Shown: piece by piece, positions 17,646 through 27,567 of the stretch
Position numbering within the stretch: position 1 is the first letter of the stretch
Layout of the letters: every line of letters starts with the position of its first letter
Position numbers and translations under genes: made by a program
DNA from: an uncultured Bacilli bacterium
GTDB taxonomy: Bacteria; Bacillota_I; Bacilli_A; RF39; UBA660
DNA: 64,000 bases
Assembly (NCBI GenBank): GCA_934098525.1
Contig: CAKONZ010000002.1
Coordinates: 62,001 to 126,000 of the forward strand
Direction of reading: 5' to 3'
Notes under the pieces: model-generated
Told to the model about the DNA's origin: nothing
The model's input: only the letters and a program-made list of their open reading frames with translations
The model's database searches: none

Positions 17646-18083
17646 CTAACCATTAATAGATTTTATTTTATAATAACTAACATTTAAAGCTGTTTTACTA
17701 TCACAAAGTGACATAGCCTTAAAAGAATACTCTTTATTCTTTTTTACATCATTAATTCCTGCTACAGCAGTACTAATTATTTTATCATCTTTATCATATA
17801 AATTAAAAACTATTACTACAAAATCACTATCTTTTTCACTAGTAAGCTTACCAGTAATATAATAAGCTTTATCATAATCACCCTTATATCCTTCTACATA
17901 TAAAGACTTATCATAATTATCTAAGTAACCTTTATTATTATTTAAAATTGTATATTCTTTATATTTAATCTCATTGTTCTTTTTCTTAATATCAGGATTC
18001 ATAAATACTAAAAAATATAAAATAACAAGTATTACAATAACAAGAGAAGAAACAATCAAAATTCTTTTTAAAACCTTATTCAT
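17646..18083 (-). CDS. Membrane-anchored hypothetical protein
   Basis: A 145-residue protein with a single N-terminal transmembrane helix (residues 8-29) and an extracytoplasmic beta-rich domain. The pattern [28 protein letters not shown] with a following SFKAMS segment resembles the FxLYD-type domain found in many Gram-positive surface proteins, which is only a fold-level impression. It lies between the SipW-type surface protein and sepF on the same strand, 11 bp before sepF and could be cotranscribed with either. Confidence 0.6.
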   Translation of the reverse strand: MNKVLKRILIVSSLVIVILVILYFLVFMNPDIKKKNNEIKYKEYTILNNNKGYLDNYDKSLYVEGYKGDYDKAYYITGKLTSEKDSDFVVIVFNLYDKDDKIISTAVAGINDVKKNKEYSFKAMSLCDSKTALNVSYYKIKSING

Positions 18084-18091
18084 AAATCCTC

Positions 18092-20200
18092 CTAATTAAC
18101 AACAAGTACAGCACGAGTAGAAACTCCAACATTAGCAACACCAGTAGCGTTAATAGTACCAAACAAACCAGAATCTTTAAGACTTGCTGAAGTTACAACT
18201 GGATATCCACCTCTATTAACAAAACTAGTATTACCCCAATAAGAATCAACACTATACCATGCTGAAGCAGAATAAGAAGTATTTAAAATATGTGTTTCTT
18301 TATAACCATCACCAAGTTTAGCGTTTTTCAAATTATTTTCACCACTTAAAGATTTAACATATGAATATTTATCATAATATTTCGAATTTGGATAAACATC
18401 TGTCCAACCAGAAGAACCAACATTAAAATCATCACTAGTGGAAGAAATCATATTAAACATAACATAATCCTTACCTCCACCAACCATATCATATGCTCCA
18501 TAAATATTTCCAGTTGTTGATGCACCATAACCTAAATGTAAATCATTTTGATAATCATTTGAAGCAACTACATATCCTGTTCCTCTCGCATCATATGTAT
18601 AATATCCTGCCCAATGATACTTACCTGCTCTATTACTATCAGTAAGACCTGAGAAATTAGGATTCATCTCTTCCAATGTTTTTATTTTAAACCCAGCTGC
18701 TCCTGCACTCATTCCTGTTTTATAACCAGCATTATTAAGATATATATCCTCACAAGAATCATTTTGGCATCTTCCATACTTAGATTGTGATAAATAAGCA
18801 ACAGCAGCCCATTCCATATTTTTAACAACGTGTGTATCTATATTATTATCATCACCTGTCAACTCTCCTGTTGCATTATAAGCACTAGCATTTGATGCAA
18901 AACCATATGCATTACCGGAAAGTTCCATACTTCTAATAAGTTCAAAATAAGTACTAATATTTTTATTAACTAGTGAACTCTTATCAGGTAATATTTCAAC
19001 AGTATTAGTAGTAGCATTATTACTAATCTCAAATTTACCAAACCAGAAACCAGTCAATTCTTGATCATCAAAAGTAAAAGCTGGATGTGTATAAGTACTA
19101 AAACCACCTGTTACCTCATTATAATAAGAATCACTACAATCCTCTGACTTATATGTATTAATTCCAATATTATCAGTACAACTAACAGTACCAGTATTAG
19201 AAACACCTTGTTCAAAAACAATTTGTATTTGTTGTGGTGAAGATAACCCATTACCATCTAAATTAGCATTAAAAATCTTATACTTAAATCTAGGTATCCA
19301 AACCCACATAGAATTCATATCAGTAATTGGTATCACAGTTCCAACTGGAGCATCTAAATAATCAGTTCTTAAACAATTACTAGAACTACAAGCTTTTGTA
19401 GAGCCATCAAGTAAAGTAAGTGTCGTAGCAGTTGAAGTATCTTTAACTGTAACAGCATTAGCCCAAACACCATTTTTATAATCATACCAACCATTATTAC
19501 TATTAGAAGCATCTGCTTTTCTCCATAAATGAGCTGTCTCATCATAAGTAACTGCAATCATATTAGATTCAGTAGAAGTAGTAGAAACACTTCCCTTAGT
19601 AAGTTTAGGAGCATTAGGTTCAATATATTTTTCATTTTCATCAAAATATTGACTAGCAACAACCTTAATCTTATAATTTTTCTCTGTATTATTTAATTCA
19701 TCACTATCAGTTTTATAACTATAATCAAGACCAAATCTTAATTTATATTCATTTACTGCATTAGGTTGCATATAACTTTCATCAAGTAATCTAGCTACAT
19801 CCCTAACATTATATATTCCTAAAACTTTACCATTAAGTTCAACAACAACTTTAACAAACTTATCATCAAGCAAATTACCAGTAACACTATCACCATCAAT
19901 AAGATAAACCCCATATTTAATCGCAGTATCAGAAGTATTCTTAATATTAAATTGATAATAATTATCATCTGCAAATATTGTTGAAGTACTATAATTATAC
20001 TTTTCTTTATCATTAATCAAATTTAAATTAATACCCTGAGTCTTTTCCTTTAGTTCAACACTAACACCACCAGCAGTCACAAGTTGTATAGAGCTTTCCT
20101 CTACATTAGTAGTAAACAATGCATAACTAGACCCAGCTACTATAGATAAAATACCAAGTATTGTAACAAACAATGCTATTTTATTTTTTAAATTATTCAT
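18092..20200 (-). CDS. Surface protein with SipW-dependent-type signal peptide
   Basis: About 702 residues. I start it at the ATG at 20200 (MNNLKNKIALF), with GGTGAT upstream, because this places a proper signal peptide KIALFVTILGILSIVAGSSYALFTT at the N-terminus, the type processed by the SipW peptidase in TasA-like proteins. A TasA/camelysin-like region follows (30-180). The C-terminal 450 residues contain MWVWIPRFKYKI, YTHPAFTFDD, LTGFWFGKFEISN and NMEWAAVAYLSQSKYGR, a module common on surface and prepilin-type proteins of gut Firmicutes. No LPXTG is present. It lies just behind a prepilin gene, separated by a weak terminator. Confidence 0.8.
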   Translation of the reverse strand: MNNLKNKIALFVTILGILSIVAGSSYALFTTNVEESSIQLVTAGGVSVELKEKTQGINLNLINDKEKYNYSTSTIFADDNYYQFNIKNTSDTAIKYGVYLIDGDSVTGNLLDDKFVKVVVELNGKVLGIYNVRDVARLLDESYMQPNAVNEYKLRFGLDYSYKTDSDELNNTEKNYKIKVVASQYFDENEKYIEPNAPKLTKGSVSTTSTESNMIAVTYDETAHLWRKADASNSNNGWYDYKNGVWANAVTVKDTSTATTLTLLDGSTKACSSSNCLRTDYLDAPVGTVIPITDMNSMWVWIPRFKYKIFNANLDGNGLSSPQQIQIVFEQGVSNTGTVSCTDNIGINTYKSEDCSDSYYNEVTGGFSTYTHPAFTFDDQELTGFWFGKFEISNNATTNTVEILPDKSSLVNKNISTYFELIRSMELSGNAYGFASNASAYNATGELTGDDNNIDTHVVKNMEWAAVAYLSQSKYGRCQNDSCEDIYLNNAGYKTGMSAGAAGFKIKTLEEMNPNFSGLTDSNRAGKYHWAGYYTYDARGTGYVVASNDYQNDLHLGYGASTTGNIYGAYDMVGGGKDYVMFNMISSTSDDFNVGSSGWTDVYPNSKYYDKYSYVKSLSGENNLKNAKLGDGYKETHILNTSYSASAWYSVDSYWGNTSFVNRGGYPVVTSASLKDSGLFGTINATGVANVGVSTRAVLVVN

Positions 20201-20283
20201 TATCATCACCATTTTTCCACGATAAAACTTCCGTATCATATACATATTTATTTTAACATAAAATACATTTTTATTACAATAGA

Positions 20284-20305
20284 AAAAAGCACAAATATGC
20301 TTTTT
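20284..20305 (-). terminator. Weak terminator/attenuator between prepilin and surface-protein genes
   Basis: AAAAGCA / TGCTTTT with a short loop and a T-tract on the minus strand directly after the prepilin stop codon. It may make the pilin transcript more abundant than that of the following large gene. Confidence 0.65.
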
Positions 20306-20693
20306 ATTTACAATTAACATCTACATTATATTCATAATCCCCATCTTTTTTAGTAATTGAAACATTTTTAATACTACAATCAGTTATTTCTAAATCATCA
20401 AATATCTTCTCACAATAATTTTTATAATTACCAGTACAAGAATTTTCATTATCAATATAACTATTTCCAACTATACTAACAAAAGTATCCCCCTTATACC
20501 AAAAATCATCATCACCAACATCTTTATTAATCATAGAAAGTTCTTCAATAATAAGTTTCTCTAAATTTTTACCCCTACTATCATTACTCTCATTAATACT
20601 ACCAATAAAACCAGGTAAAGTTAATGCACCTATTATAGAAATAATAACAATAACCATCAATAACTCAACTAATGTAAATCCCTTCTTATTCAT
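20304..20693 (-). CDS. Type IV prepilin-like protein
   Basis: A 129-residue protein with a textbook class III signal: MNKKGFTLVELLMVIVIISI, cleavable after Gly5 by prepilin peptidase, with Glu at mature position 5 and a hydrophobic assembly helix. The globular part holds five cysteines, at least four of which could pair (CTG, YCEK, DCS, NCK end). It could belong to a type IV pilus or competence pseudopilus, but no pilus motor or platform genes are in the window. It is the first gene of a unit with the SipW-type surface protein. Confidence 0.88.
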   Translation of the reverse strand: MNKKGFTLVELLMVIVIISIIGALTLPGFIGSINESNDSRGKNLEKLIIEELSMINKDVGDDDFWYKGDTFVSIVGNSYIDNENSCTGNYKNYCEKIFDDLEITDCSIKNVSITKKDGDYEYNVDVNCK

Positions 20694-20770
20694 ATTAACC
20701 TCTCTTCATAATTATATAATACATTTTACATTATTTTTATAAATTAAACAATACTAATAACTTTTTAAAC

Positions 20771-20805
20771 AAAAAAACGACTCATTAAAAAGCCGCTTTA
20801 AATTT
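20771..20805 (-). terminator. Terminator after tRNA-Met
   Basis: On the minus strand AAGCGGCT pairs with AGTCGTTT across an 8-base loop (with one G-T pair) and runs into TTTTTTT, just past the CCA end. Confidence 0.7.
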
Positions 20806-20811
20806 ATAATT

Positions 20812-20888
20812 TGGTAGCGGCGGAGGGAATTGAACCCCCGACCTATCGGGTATGAACCGATCGCTCTAGCCAGCTGAGCTACACCGCC
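20812..20888 (-). tRNA. tRNA-Met (CAT), elongator type
   Basis: A 77-nt cloverleaf with encoded CCA. The anticodon stem ATCGG/CCGAT closes loop TTCATAC, giving CAT. D arm GCTCAGCTGGCTAGAGC and T loop TTCAATT are standard. The acceptor GGCGGTG pairs with CGCCGCT, and the sequence closely resembles the Bacillus elongator tRNA-Met rather than the initiator (it lacks the three GC pairs next to the anticodon loop as GGG/CCC). Confidence 0.95.
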
Positions 20889-21000
20889 ATAAAACAATGT
20901 TATTGTAACATATAAAAATCTATTTGACAATACTAAATTATATTTTTTATAAAATATTGTCTAATAAATAAAACTTATATATAATTAAAATGGTGATAGT

Positions 21001-21321
21001 ATGAATATAACAATAAATAATAAAAAGTATTACATAAAAAACTGTAAAACCTTTTTCTCTCGTTTACTAGGACTAATGTTTAAAAAAAACATATCTTATG
21101 GTTGTTACTTCAAAAAATGTAAAAGTATTCATACATTCTTTATGAAAGAAAATATTGATATAATATTTTTAGATAAAAGTGGTCAAATAATAGACATAAA
21201 AGAAAATATAAAACCATATAAAATAATAACATCAAAAAAGAATACATATAGTATTCTTGAATTACCTAGCAACCTAGGAAAACATTTTAAAATAAATGAA
21301 ACACTAGATTTATTTAACTAA
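21001..21321 (+). CDS. DUF192 family protein
   Basis: A 106-residue single-domain protein of the DUF192 family: FFSRLLGLMFKKNI near residue 19, HTFFMKENIDIIFLD (the central signature with its HTFFM core) and an ILELPSN-LGKHFKI end, close to the usual ILELPAG. No secretion signal, so this is the short cytoplasmic form; no biochemical role is established to my knowledge. One of few plus-strand genes; its 3' end overlaps the lon 3' end by 12 bp, so transcription from both sides collides. Confidence 0.88.
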   Translation: MNITINNKKYYIKNCKTFFSRLLGLMFKKNISYGCYFKKCKSIHTFFMKENIDIIFLDKSGQIIDIKENIKPYKIITSKKNTYSILELPSNLGKHFKINETLDLFN

Positions 21322-23628
21322 TAAATTTAAATAATCAGCTACATCATAATAATTTTCAACATATATAAAATGCAACCTTTCTTTAATATAATCATCTACT
21401 TCTTGTAGATCTTTTTTATTTGCTTTAGGAATAATAATATCTCTTATACCTGATCTTTTAGCACCAATAATTTTTTCTTTTAAGCCCCCTATTGGAAGAA
21501 CATGACCCCTTAAAGTCATTTCTCCAGTCATAGAAATATTTGACTTAATTTGTTTATTAGTAAGAGCACTTATAATAGCAGTAGTAATAGCAATTCCAGC
21601 ACTAGGACCATCCTTCTTAATAGCACCTTCTGGAACATGAATATGTATATCATTATCCTCCAAAACACTATAATCTATTCCAAATTTTTCATAGTTACTT
21701 TTTATATAACTAAGTGCTATCTTAGCACTTTCAACAAATATATTTCCTAAAGAACCAGTAGTAATTATATCTCCCTTACCCTTATAAAAATTAACCTCTA
21801 TCTTTAAAATATCTCCACCATACAAATTATAACTCATAGCGTTAACCATACCAACTTCAGATATATCTTTATCATTATAAATATATTTTTCATGTCCCAA
21901 ATAAATATCAATCTCATCTTCCCCTATTATATAAAATCTTCTTTGTTCAGGATGAGAAACAAGTTCTTTTACTATCTTTCTAAATATAGATGCAACTAGC
22001 CTCTCTAATTCACGAACACCAGCCTCTTTTGTATAACCTCTTATAATTTTTAATATAGCTTTATCAGTAATAGTAATATTTTCATCTTTTAAATTATAAT
22101 CTCTAATAATATTTGGAATAGTATAATTTTTACATATATTTAACTTTTCATATTCAGTATAACTAGAAATCTCAATAACTTCTAATCTATCAAGTAATTC
22201 AGGAGATATCTGATCCTTATAATTAGCAGTACAAACAAACATTACCTTAGAAAGATCAAACTCCTCTTCAATATAATTATCACAAAAAGCTTGATTTTGT
22301 TCCCTATCAAGTATCTCAAGTAAACAAGATGTTGGATCCTTTTTAGAATCCTTACTCATTTTATCAATCTCATCAATAACAAACACTGGATTACTAGAAC
22401 CAGCCTTTTTCATACCTTGAATTATCTTACCAGGAGAAGAACCTATATAAGTCCTTCTATGACCCATAATTTCAGCCTCATCACTAACACCACCAACTGA
22501 AATCTTAGTATAATTTCTTTCCATAGCAAGAGAAATACTTTTTGCCAGTGAAGTCTTACCAACACCAGGAGGGCCTACTAAACAAATAACAACTGAAGTA
22601 TTAAAATTAGTCATTTGTAAAAGAGCTAAATGTTCAATAATTCTTTCCTTAACATCCTCTAAACCATAATGTGTCTTATCAAGCATCTCCTTTGCCTTAA
22701 CCAAATCCTTATTATCAGAAGTATAAACATTCCATGGTAAAGATAACATTGTATCTATATAAGTTTTAATCATTCCAACTTCTGGAGAAGTAATTGGTGT
22801 AGACTCATATCTACTAAGTTCAAGCAGTAATCTTTCCTTTATACTATTCTTAGCATCCAAATTATTTATCTTAACCTTTAATTCATCAATTTCTTGATCC
22901 CTATCAAAAGAAATACCCAACTCTTCCTTTATAGCCTTAATTTTTTCTTGTAATATAAACTCTTTCTGAGACTTATCCAAATTCTTAGCAACCTTTTCCT
23001 CAATCAAATCCTCTAACTCAACAACCTTCAACTCTTGATTCAAATCATCAAGCAACATAACAACCCTATTAGTAGGATCAACCTCTAAAACATACTCTAA
23101 TTTTCTCTCATAATTTTGAGGAATAACATTAGCCAAAATATCAGTAACTTTATCTATATCATTAACACCCATAATTGATGACAAAATACTATTACTCATA
23201 TTAGAATCATGCTCAATATAATACTCAACTTGTTTTATTAAACTTCTAGAATAAGCCATCTCTTCTATCTTATCCAATTTTTGTAAACCTATTTCTTCTA
23301 TATCTGATAACAAAACCTGATCTTCTTTAGTATAAAAATTAATTTTAACTCTATTTAATCCCTGTAAAACAATCCTTGTCTTTTGATTAGGTAAATCAAG
23401 TTTCATACTAATATAAGCAACAACCCCTATATTAGGTAATTCATTTTCATTAATTGATTCCTCTAAATAATTCTTTTGATTAACAATCAAAATATGTTTA
23501 TTATAATAAGAAAAAGCCAAAGAAACCAATTCTTTATCCCTATCATTATCAAGTTCTATTCTAATTTCATTATGAGGCAAAAGAACAATATTTTTTAAAA
23601 CAAATACAGGTAAAGTTGTCTGTTCCAT
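21310..23628 (-). CDS. lon: ATP-dependent protease La (Lon)
   Basis: A 772-residue LonA protease that degrades misfolded and regulatory proteins. Domain order is complete: N-terminal substrate-binding domain (1-200), coiled helices (200-300), AAA+ module with Walker A GPPGVGKTSLAKS (near 355) and Walker B VFVIDEIDKM, and the protease domain with catalytic serine in KDGPSAGIA (near 675) and its lysine about 43 residues later (GGLKEKIIGAKR). Length matches the Bacillus enzyme. Upstream is ezrA's terminator region with a GGAGGC site before the ATG. Confidence 0.97.
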   Translation of the reverse strand: MEQTTLPVFVLKNIVLLPHNEIRIELDNDRDKELVSLAFSYYNKHILIVNQKNYLEESINENELPNIGVVAYISMKLDLPNQKTRIVLQGLNRVKINFYTKEDQVLLSDIEEIGLQKLDKIEEMAYSRSLIKQVEYYIEHDSNMSNSILSSIMGVNDIDKVTDILANVIPQNYERKLEYVLEVDPTNRVVMLLDDLNQELKVVELEDLIEEKVAKNLDKSQKEFILQEKIKAIKEELGISFDRDQEIDELKVKINNLDAKNSIKERLLLELSRYESTPITSPEVGMIKTYIDTMLSLPWNVYTSDNKDLVKAKEMLDKTHYGLEDVKERIIEHLALLQMTNFNTSVVICLVGPPGVGKTSLAKSISLAMERNYTKISVGGVSDEAEIMGHRRTYIGSSPGKIIQGMKKAGSSNPVFVIDEIDKMSKDSKKDPTSCLLEILDREQNQAFCDNYIEEEFDLSKVMFVCTANYKDQISPELLDRLEVIEISSYTEYEKLNICKNYTIPNIIRDYNLKDENITITDKAILKIIRGYTKEAGVRELERLVASIFRKIVKELVSHPEQRRFYIIGEDEIDIYLGHEKYIYNDKDISEVGMVNAMSYNLYGGDILKIEVNFYKGKGDIITTGSLGNIFVESAKIALSYIKSNYEKFGIDYSVLEDNDIHIHVPEGAIKKDGPSAGIAITTAIISALTNKQIKSNISMTGEMTLRGHVLPIGGLKEKIIGAKRSGIRDIIIPKANKKDLQEVDDYIKERLHFIYVENYYDVADYLNLLVK

Positions 23629-23689
23629 AATAATGCCTCCTTAAAAAGATTACTTACTATTATACCTATATATTTTTTTTAATCAAGAA

Positions 23690-23724
23690 AAAAAGAAAAA
23701 AAATACAAGAAATTAATCTTGTAT
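23690..23724 (-). terminator. Terminator of ezrA
   Basis: On the minus strand ATACAAGA pairs with TCTTGTAT over a 6-base loop and is followed by eight T residues, immediately after the ezrA stop codon and before lon. Confidence 0.85.
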
Positions 23725-23725
23725 C

Positions 23726-25441
23726 TTATCTATTCTCACTTTTATATAAATTAAGAATTTTTTTATAAATATCAGGCTCAACTATATTAATAGATGCAAT
23801 AGAAGTTTCTAACGCTTTCTTATAATTACCCTTAAAAAATAACTGAGTAGCAACATCTAAACCTCTTTCAATATCACTATCTAAAGGCTTATATCTATTT
23901 CCATACACTATAGTCATCTCTGCAAGCCTTGCCGTCTTAACCATTTCATTAGTAGTATTATATAACTTCAAAGTCAAATCTCTAGCAGTATCAACTCTAA
24001 TATTTAAAGTCTTTATAGTTATAGGAACCTTATCTAATTCCTTAACTATTTCAGAAATCGCATCCTGAGCTTCAGAAAGCTCAACAAAATAATTATTAGC
24101 AATAATAGGTAGAGGATAATTTCTAATCTTAGCACGACATTTTTTCAATAACTCTGTAACTTCCTCTAATTGTTCTCTAGCTCTTAACTCATCATCATGC
24201 ATGCTTCCTAACTCTTTCAAACAATCATTAAGTTCAACCTCAACATTCTCAAAAGAATTAGACAACTCTTCCATCTTCTCTTTTAATAAAGAATAAGGTT
24301 CTTTTTGTTCTTTTAAAGACTTAATAATATTATTAAAAGTATTATTAGTATCATAAATCTTTTTATTAACATTATCCAAATCATTTAAATCATCAGTAGT
24401 CAAATTATACATACCCTTAATATCATCTAATTGATTATATATATCAGTAACAATCTTATTAACCTTAATTATCTTTTCCTTAAATGTTCTAGCTAACTCA
24501 TCAAAAACCCTTTTACTTCTTTTCTCATTTTCAAAATCATTTAACAAATTATCTAAATAATCTAAAAATGTCTTAAGTTCAAACATAGAATCTTCCAAAT
24601 TTAAAATTCTAGCTCTTGATAAAATATCTGCAATCTTATTATTAATCTGTTCTATATTATACTCAACCTTCAAATATTCCAAAGGATACTTCTTACTTTG
24701 CATAGTTTTATAAGTATCCATAACCTCTTTAATTCTTTCAGGAATAATTTTTTCTGTCAAAAGAATTAAATCAGGCATCTCCTCAACAACAACAGAAATA
24801 TGAGCTATCATTTCATCTAAAACTTTAACCAAAGAAACAACTTCATTATATTCATTATTTTCCATAGTTTCCTCAAAATCTTGAAATTTCTTCTCTATAT
24901 TTTCAAGTTGTAACTCAATGTACTTATAAGAATCCTTATATGCATCTTGATTTTGATTCAAAGTTCTCTGTAAATCTCTAAACTTAGCCTTTAACTTAGT
25001 AACAATCGTTCTATTCTTCTCTTCACTCATTGTTATCTCTCTAATCTCATCAAGTAAATTATCAGTAGTAACTCTAAGTTTATATATTTCCATCTCTACA
25101 TCTACTAAATAACTCTTTGCCTCTTTATACTTCTTAGTATCAACAAGTTCATCAGCATTTATAAGCATATCAGTAATCTTAGAAAACTTCTCATTCTTAA
25201 TATTATCATATCTATTTTGCCATTCTTCATACTTATCTTCTAATTTTTCATTTTTCATTATTACTTCTATTTTAGAAAGTTCAGACATTATAGGAGTAGA
25301 AACAATTAAATTTCTTTGTCGTTCTAATTCTTTTATTTGTCTTCTTAATTTTTTAACTCTATTAACTTTTAAAACTATTAATAAAACAACAATAAATATT
25401 ACTACTACTAAAACTGAAGTACCAATATATAATGTTTTCAC
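23726..25441 (-). CDS. ezrA: Septation ring formation regulator EzrA
   Basis: A 571-residue protein with a single N-terminal transmembrane helix (residues 4-25) and an otherwise entirely coiled-coil, spectrin-like body. This topology, length and the NRVKKLRRQIKELERQRN start after the helix are those of EzrA, which binds FtsZ on the inner face of the membrane and limits Z-ring number. The conserved YKPLDSDIERGLDVATQLFF near the C-terminus matches the family's QR-patch neighbourhood. Monocistronic by its terminator, although ligA lies 78 bp upstream on the same strand. Confidence 0.92.
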   Translation of the reverse strand: MKTLYIGTSVLVVVIFIVVLLIVLKVNRVKKLRRQIKELERQRNLIVSTPIMSELSKIEVIMKNEKLEDKYEEWQNRYDNIKNEKFSKITDMLINADELVDTKKYKEAKSYLVDVEMEIYKLRVTTDNLLDEIREITMSEEKNRTIVTKLKAKFRDLQRTLNQNQDAYKDSYKYIELQLENIEKKFQDFEETMENNEYNEVVSLVKVLDEMIAHISVVVEEMPDLILLTEKIIPERIKEVMDTYKTMQSKKYPLEYLKVEYNIEQINNKIADILSRARILNLEDSMFELKTFLDYLDNLLNDFENEKRSKRVFDELARTFKEKIIKVNKIVTDIYNQLDDIKGMYNLTTDDLNDLDNVNKKIYDTNNTFNNIIKSLKEQKEPYSLLKEKMEELSNSFENVEVELNDCLKELGSMHDDELRAREQLEEVTELLKKCRAKIRNYPLPIIANNYFVELSEAQDAISEIVKELDKVPITIKTLNIRVDTARDLTLKLYNTTNEMVKTARLAEMTIVYGNRYKPLDSDIERGLDVATQLFFKGNYKKALETSIASINIVEPDIYKKILNLYKSENR

Positions 25442-25519
25442 ATTATCACCTACCCTACAATATAATACAATTTTAGCATATTTTATACATTTTGAAAACC
25501 ACTTTTATAAAGTATCATA

Positions 25520-27469
25520 TTATTTTTCAATCATACCTAATAAAACATCTTCTGATATTATTCTTATTCCCAGTTCTTTAGCCTTCATATTCTTAGTAGA
25601 AGTAGAAGTAACATCATTATTTATTAAATAATTAACATTATTAGAAATAGCTTTAACTACTTTACCACCATTTTGTTCTATAAATTCAACCATTTCATCT
25701 CTATTATCAAAATGATTTAAACTTCCCGTAATTACAAATACCATATCTTTTAAAGCATCCCCTTTAGAAGAACCATCAGGTATTACTATTTCCTTCTTTA
25801 AATCCTCTAACTCTTTAAGAAATATAGGATTAGAAAACTCTAAAACCCATTCCCTTGCTATAACATCTCCTACTCCTACTATTGCACTTAACTCTTCATA
25901 AGTTAAATGACAAATTTTTTCAAAATCATTATTAAAATAATTACAAATAAGTTTAGCTCTAGAAAGTCCTATATCTGGTATTCCTAAAGCATATATAAAA
26001 TTAGCCAGCTTTACATTTCTAGACTTCTCTATTGAATTAATCATATTATCATATGACTTTTCCCCAAAACCATCAAAAGCTATAATTCTTTCTTTATAAT
26101 CATCCAAATGATATAAATCTGCATAACTTTTTACAATCCCCTCATCTATTAATCTACTAAGTATAGAATCAGATATACCATCTATATTCATAGCATTTCT
26201 ACTAACAAATAAACTAAGTCTTTTAATTAATTTAGCAATACAAAATTCATTCATACAATATAAATACTTTACATCATTATTTAAAACAACTGAAGCCTCT
26301 CCTCCACATACAGGACATTTATTAGGAATAACAAGATTATTACTCTTAGTATCATTACTAGCAACTTGTGGAATAATCATATTAGCTTTATAAACATTAA
26401 TACTATCTCCAATACCAAGCTCTAATCCTTGTAAAATAGAAACATTATGTAAAGATGCTCTACTAACAATAGTTCCCTCAAGCTCAACAGGATCAAAAAT
26501 AGCAACTGGATTAATAAGACCAGTTCTAGAAACCATCCAATCAACATCTCTAAGAATAGTAGCAGCAGTTTCATCCTTCCACTTAAATGCAATAGAATGC
26601 TTAGGATACTTAGCAGTCATACCAAGACTATTTCCATATTCCTTATCATTATAAGTTAAAACAAGTCCATCTGAAGGTATATCATAAACTTTAACCCTCT
26701 CTTTAAAATCAGCCACCATTTGAGAAACAGTATCACCTGTTACTTTAAAATGTTCAACAACTTCAAAACCAAGTCCTTTTAACCAATCAAAACAATCACT
26801 CTTCAAATTTGAAATAAAATCACTAGTCTCAATAAGTGCAAAAATAATACAATTAACATTTCTTGAAGCAGTAATATTACTATCCAACTGTCTAACAGAC
26901 CCAGAACATAAATTTCTAGGATTTTTGTACTGACTAGAACCATCATCTAACTCTTCATTCATTCTCTTAAAATCAGAATATTTAATAATGGCCTCTCCTC
27001 TTACAACAAGTCTCCCCTTATAAGGAATAGTAAGAGGTACATTCTTAAATCTCTTTACATTTTCAGTAACAACCTCTCCAATAATACCAGTTCCTCTAGT
27101 AACACCACTTAATAATTTTCCATCCTCATATGTCAAAACAATAGTCAAGCCATCAAGTTTCCAAGATAATAAACCTTCCTTATCACCAAGAAAATCTACT
27201 AACTCTGATACTTGTTTAGTTTTAGCCAAAGAAAGCATTGGAGCAGGATGCTCTACCTTCTGTAAAGAACTAGATATCTCAGGCTCAACATTTATAGTCG
27301 GACTATTAGAAAGGATCATATTAGTCTCCTTTTCTAAACTAACCAACTCATCATATAATAAATCATACTCATAGTCAGTCATCATAGATACATTCTTCTG
27401 ATAATATAACTCTGACGCTTTATTTAAAATAGTAATTAATTCCTTCATTCTGTTAATTTTTTGTTCCAT
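25520..27469 (-). CDS. ligA: NAD-dependent DNA ligase
   Basis: A 649-residue bacterial ligase that seals nicks using NAD+. Domain Ia (1-65, YxxD...Y NMN-binding pattern), adenylation domain with nucleophile K104 in SWKLDGLTI, OB fold, a four-cysteine zinc finger (CPVCGG ... YCMNEFCIAKL), HhH domain (about 440-560) and C-terminal BRCT domain (570-649) are all present in order. Length is normal. The neighbouring ezrA gene is downstream and the bceAB genes upstream. Confidence 0.97.
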   Translation of the reverse strand: MEQKINRMKELITILNKASELYYQKNVSMMTDYEYDLLYDELVSLEKETNMILSNSPTINVEPEISSSLQKVEHPAPMLSLAKTKQVSELVDFLGDKEGLLSWKLDGLTIVLTYEDGKLLSGVTRGTGIIGEVVTENVKRFKNVPLTIPYKGRLVVRGEAIIKYSDFKRMNEELDDGSSQYKNPRNLCSGSVRQLDSNITASRNVNCIIFALIETSDFISNLKSDCFDWLKGLGFEVVEHFKVTGDTVSQMVADFKERVKVYDIPSDGLVLTYNDKEYGNSLGMTAKYPKHSIAFKWKDETAATILRDVDWMVSRTGLINPVAIFDPVELEGTIVSRASLHNVSILQGLELGIGDSINVYKANMIIPQVASNDTKSNNLVIPNKCPVCGGEASVVLNNDVKYLYCMNEFCIAKLIKRLSLFVSRNAMNIDGISDSILSRLIDEGIVKSYADLYHLDDYKERIIAFDGFGEKSYDNMINSIEKSRNVKLANFIYALGIPDIGLSRAKLICNYFNNDFEKICHLTYEELSAIVGVGDVIAREWVLEFSNPIFLKELEDLKKEIVIPDGSSKGDALKDMVFVITGSLNHFDNRDEMVEFIEQNGGKVVKAISNNVNYLINNDVTSTSTKNMKAKELGIRIISEDVLLGMIEK

Positions 27470-27513
27470 ATTTTAGACTCCTATTCAATACTAATAATAA
27501 CATAATTAAACAA

Positions 27514-27567
27514 AAAAAAGAAGATAAATTTACCTTCAATTAAACTTTAATCATCTTCTTTTATAAT
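27514..27567 (-). terminator. Terminator overlapping the end of the Bce-type permease gene
   Basis: AAAAGAAGAT (last codons, EDD-stop) and ATCTTCTTTT flank a long loop, with a T-run after the second arm on the minus strand. Confidence 0.6.

Noticed and set aside
20812..20888. CAT-anticodon tRNA as initiator tRNA-Met or lysidine tRNA-Ile2
   Set aside because: The whole sequence follows the Bacillus elongator tRNA-Met pattern, and the anticodon stem lacks the initiator's run of three G-C pairs.
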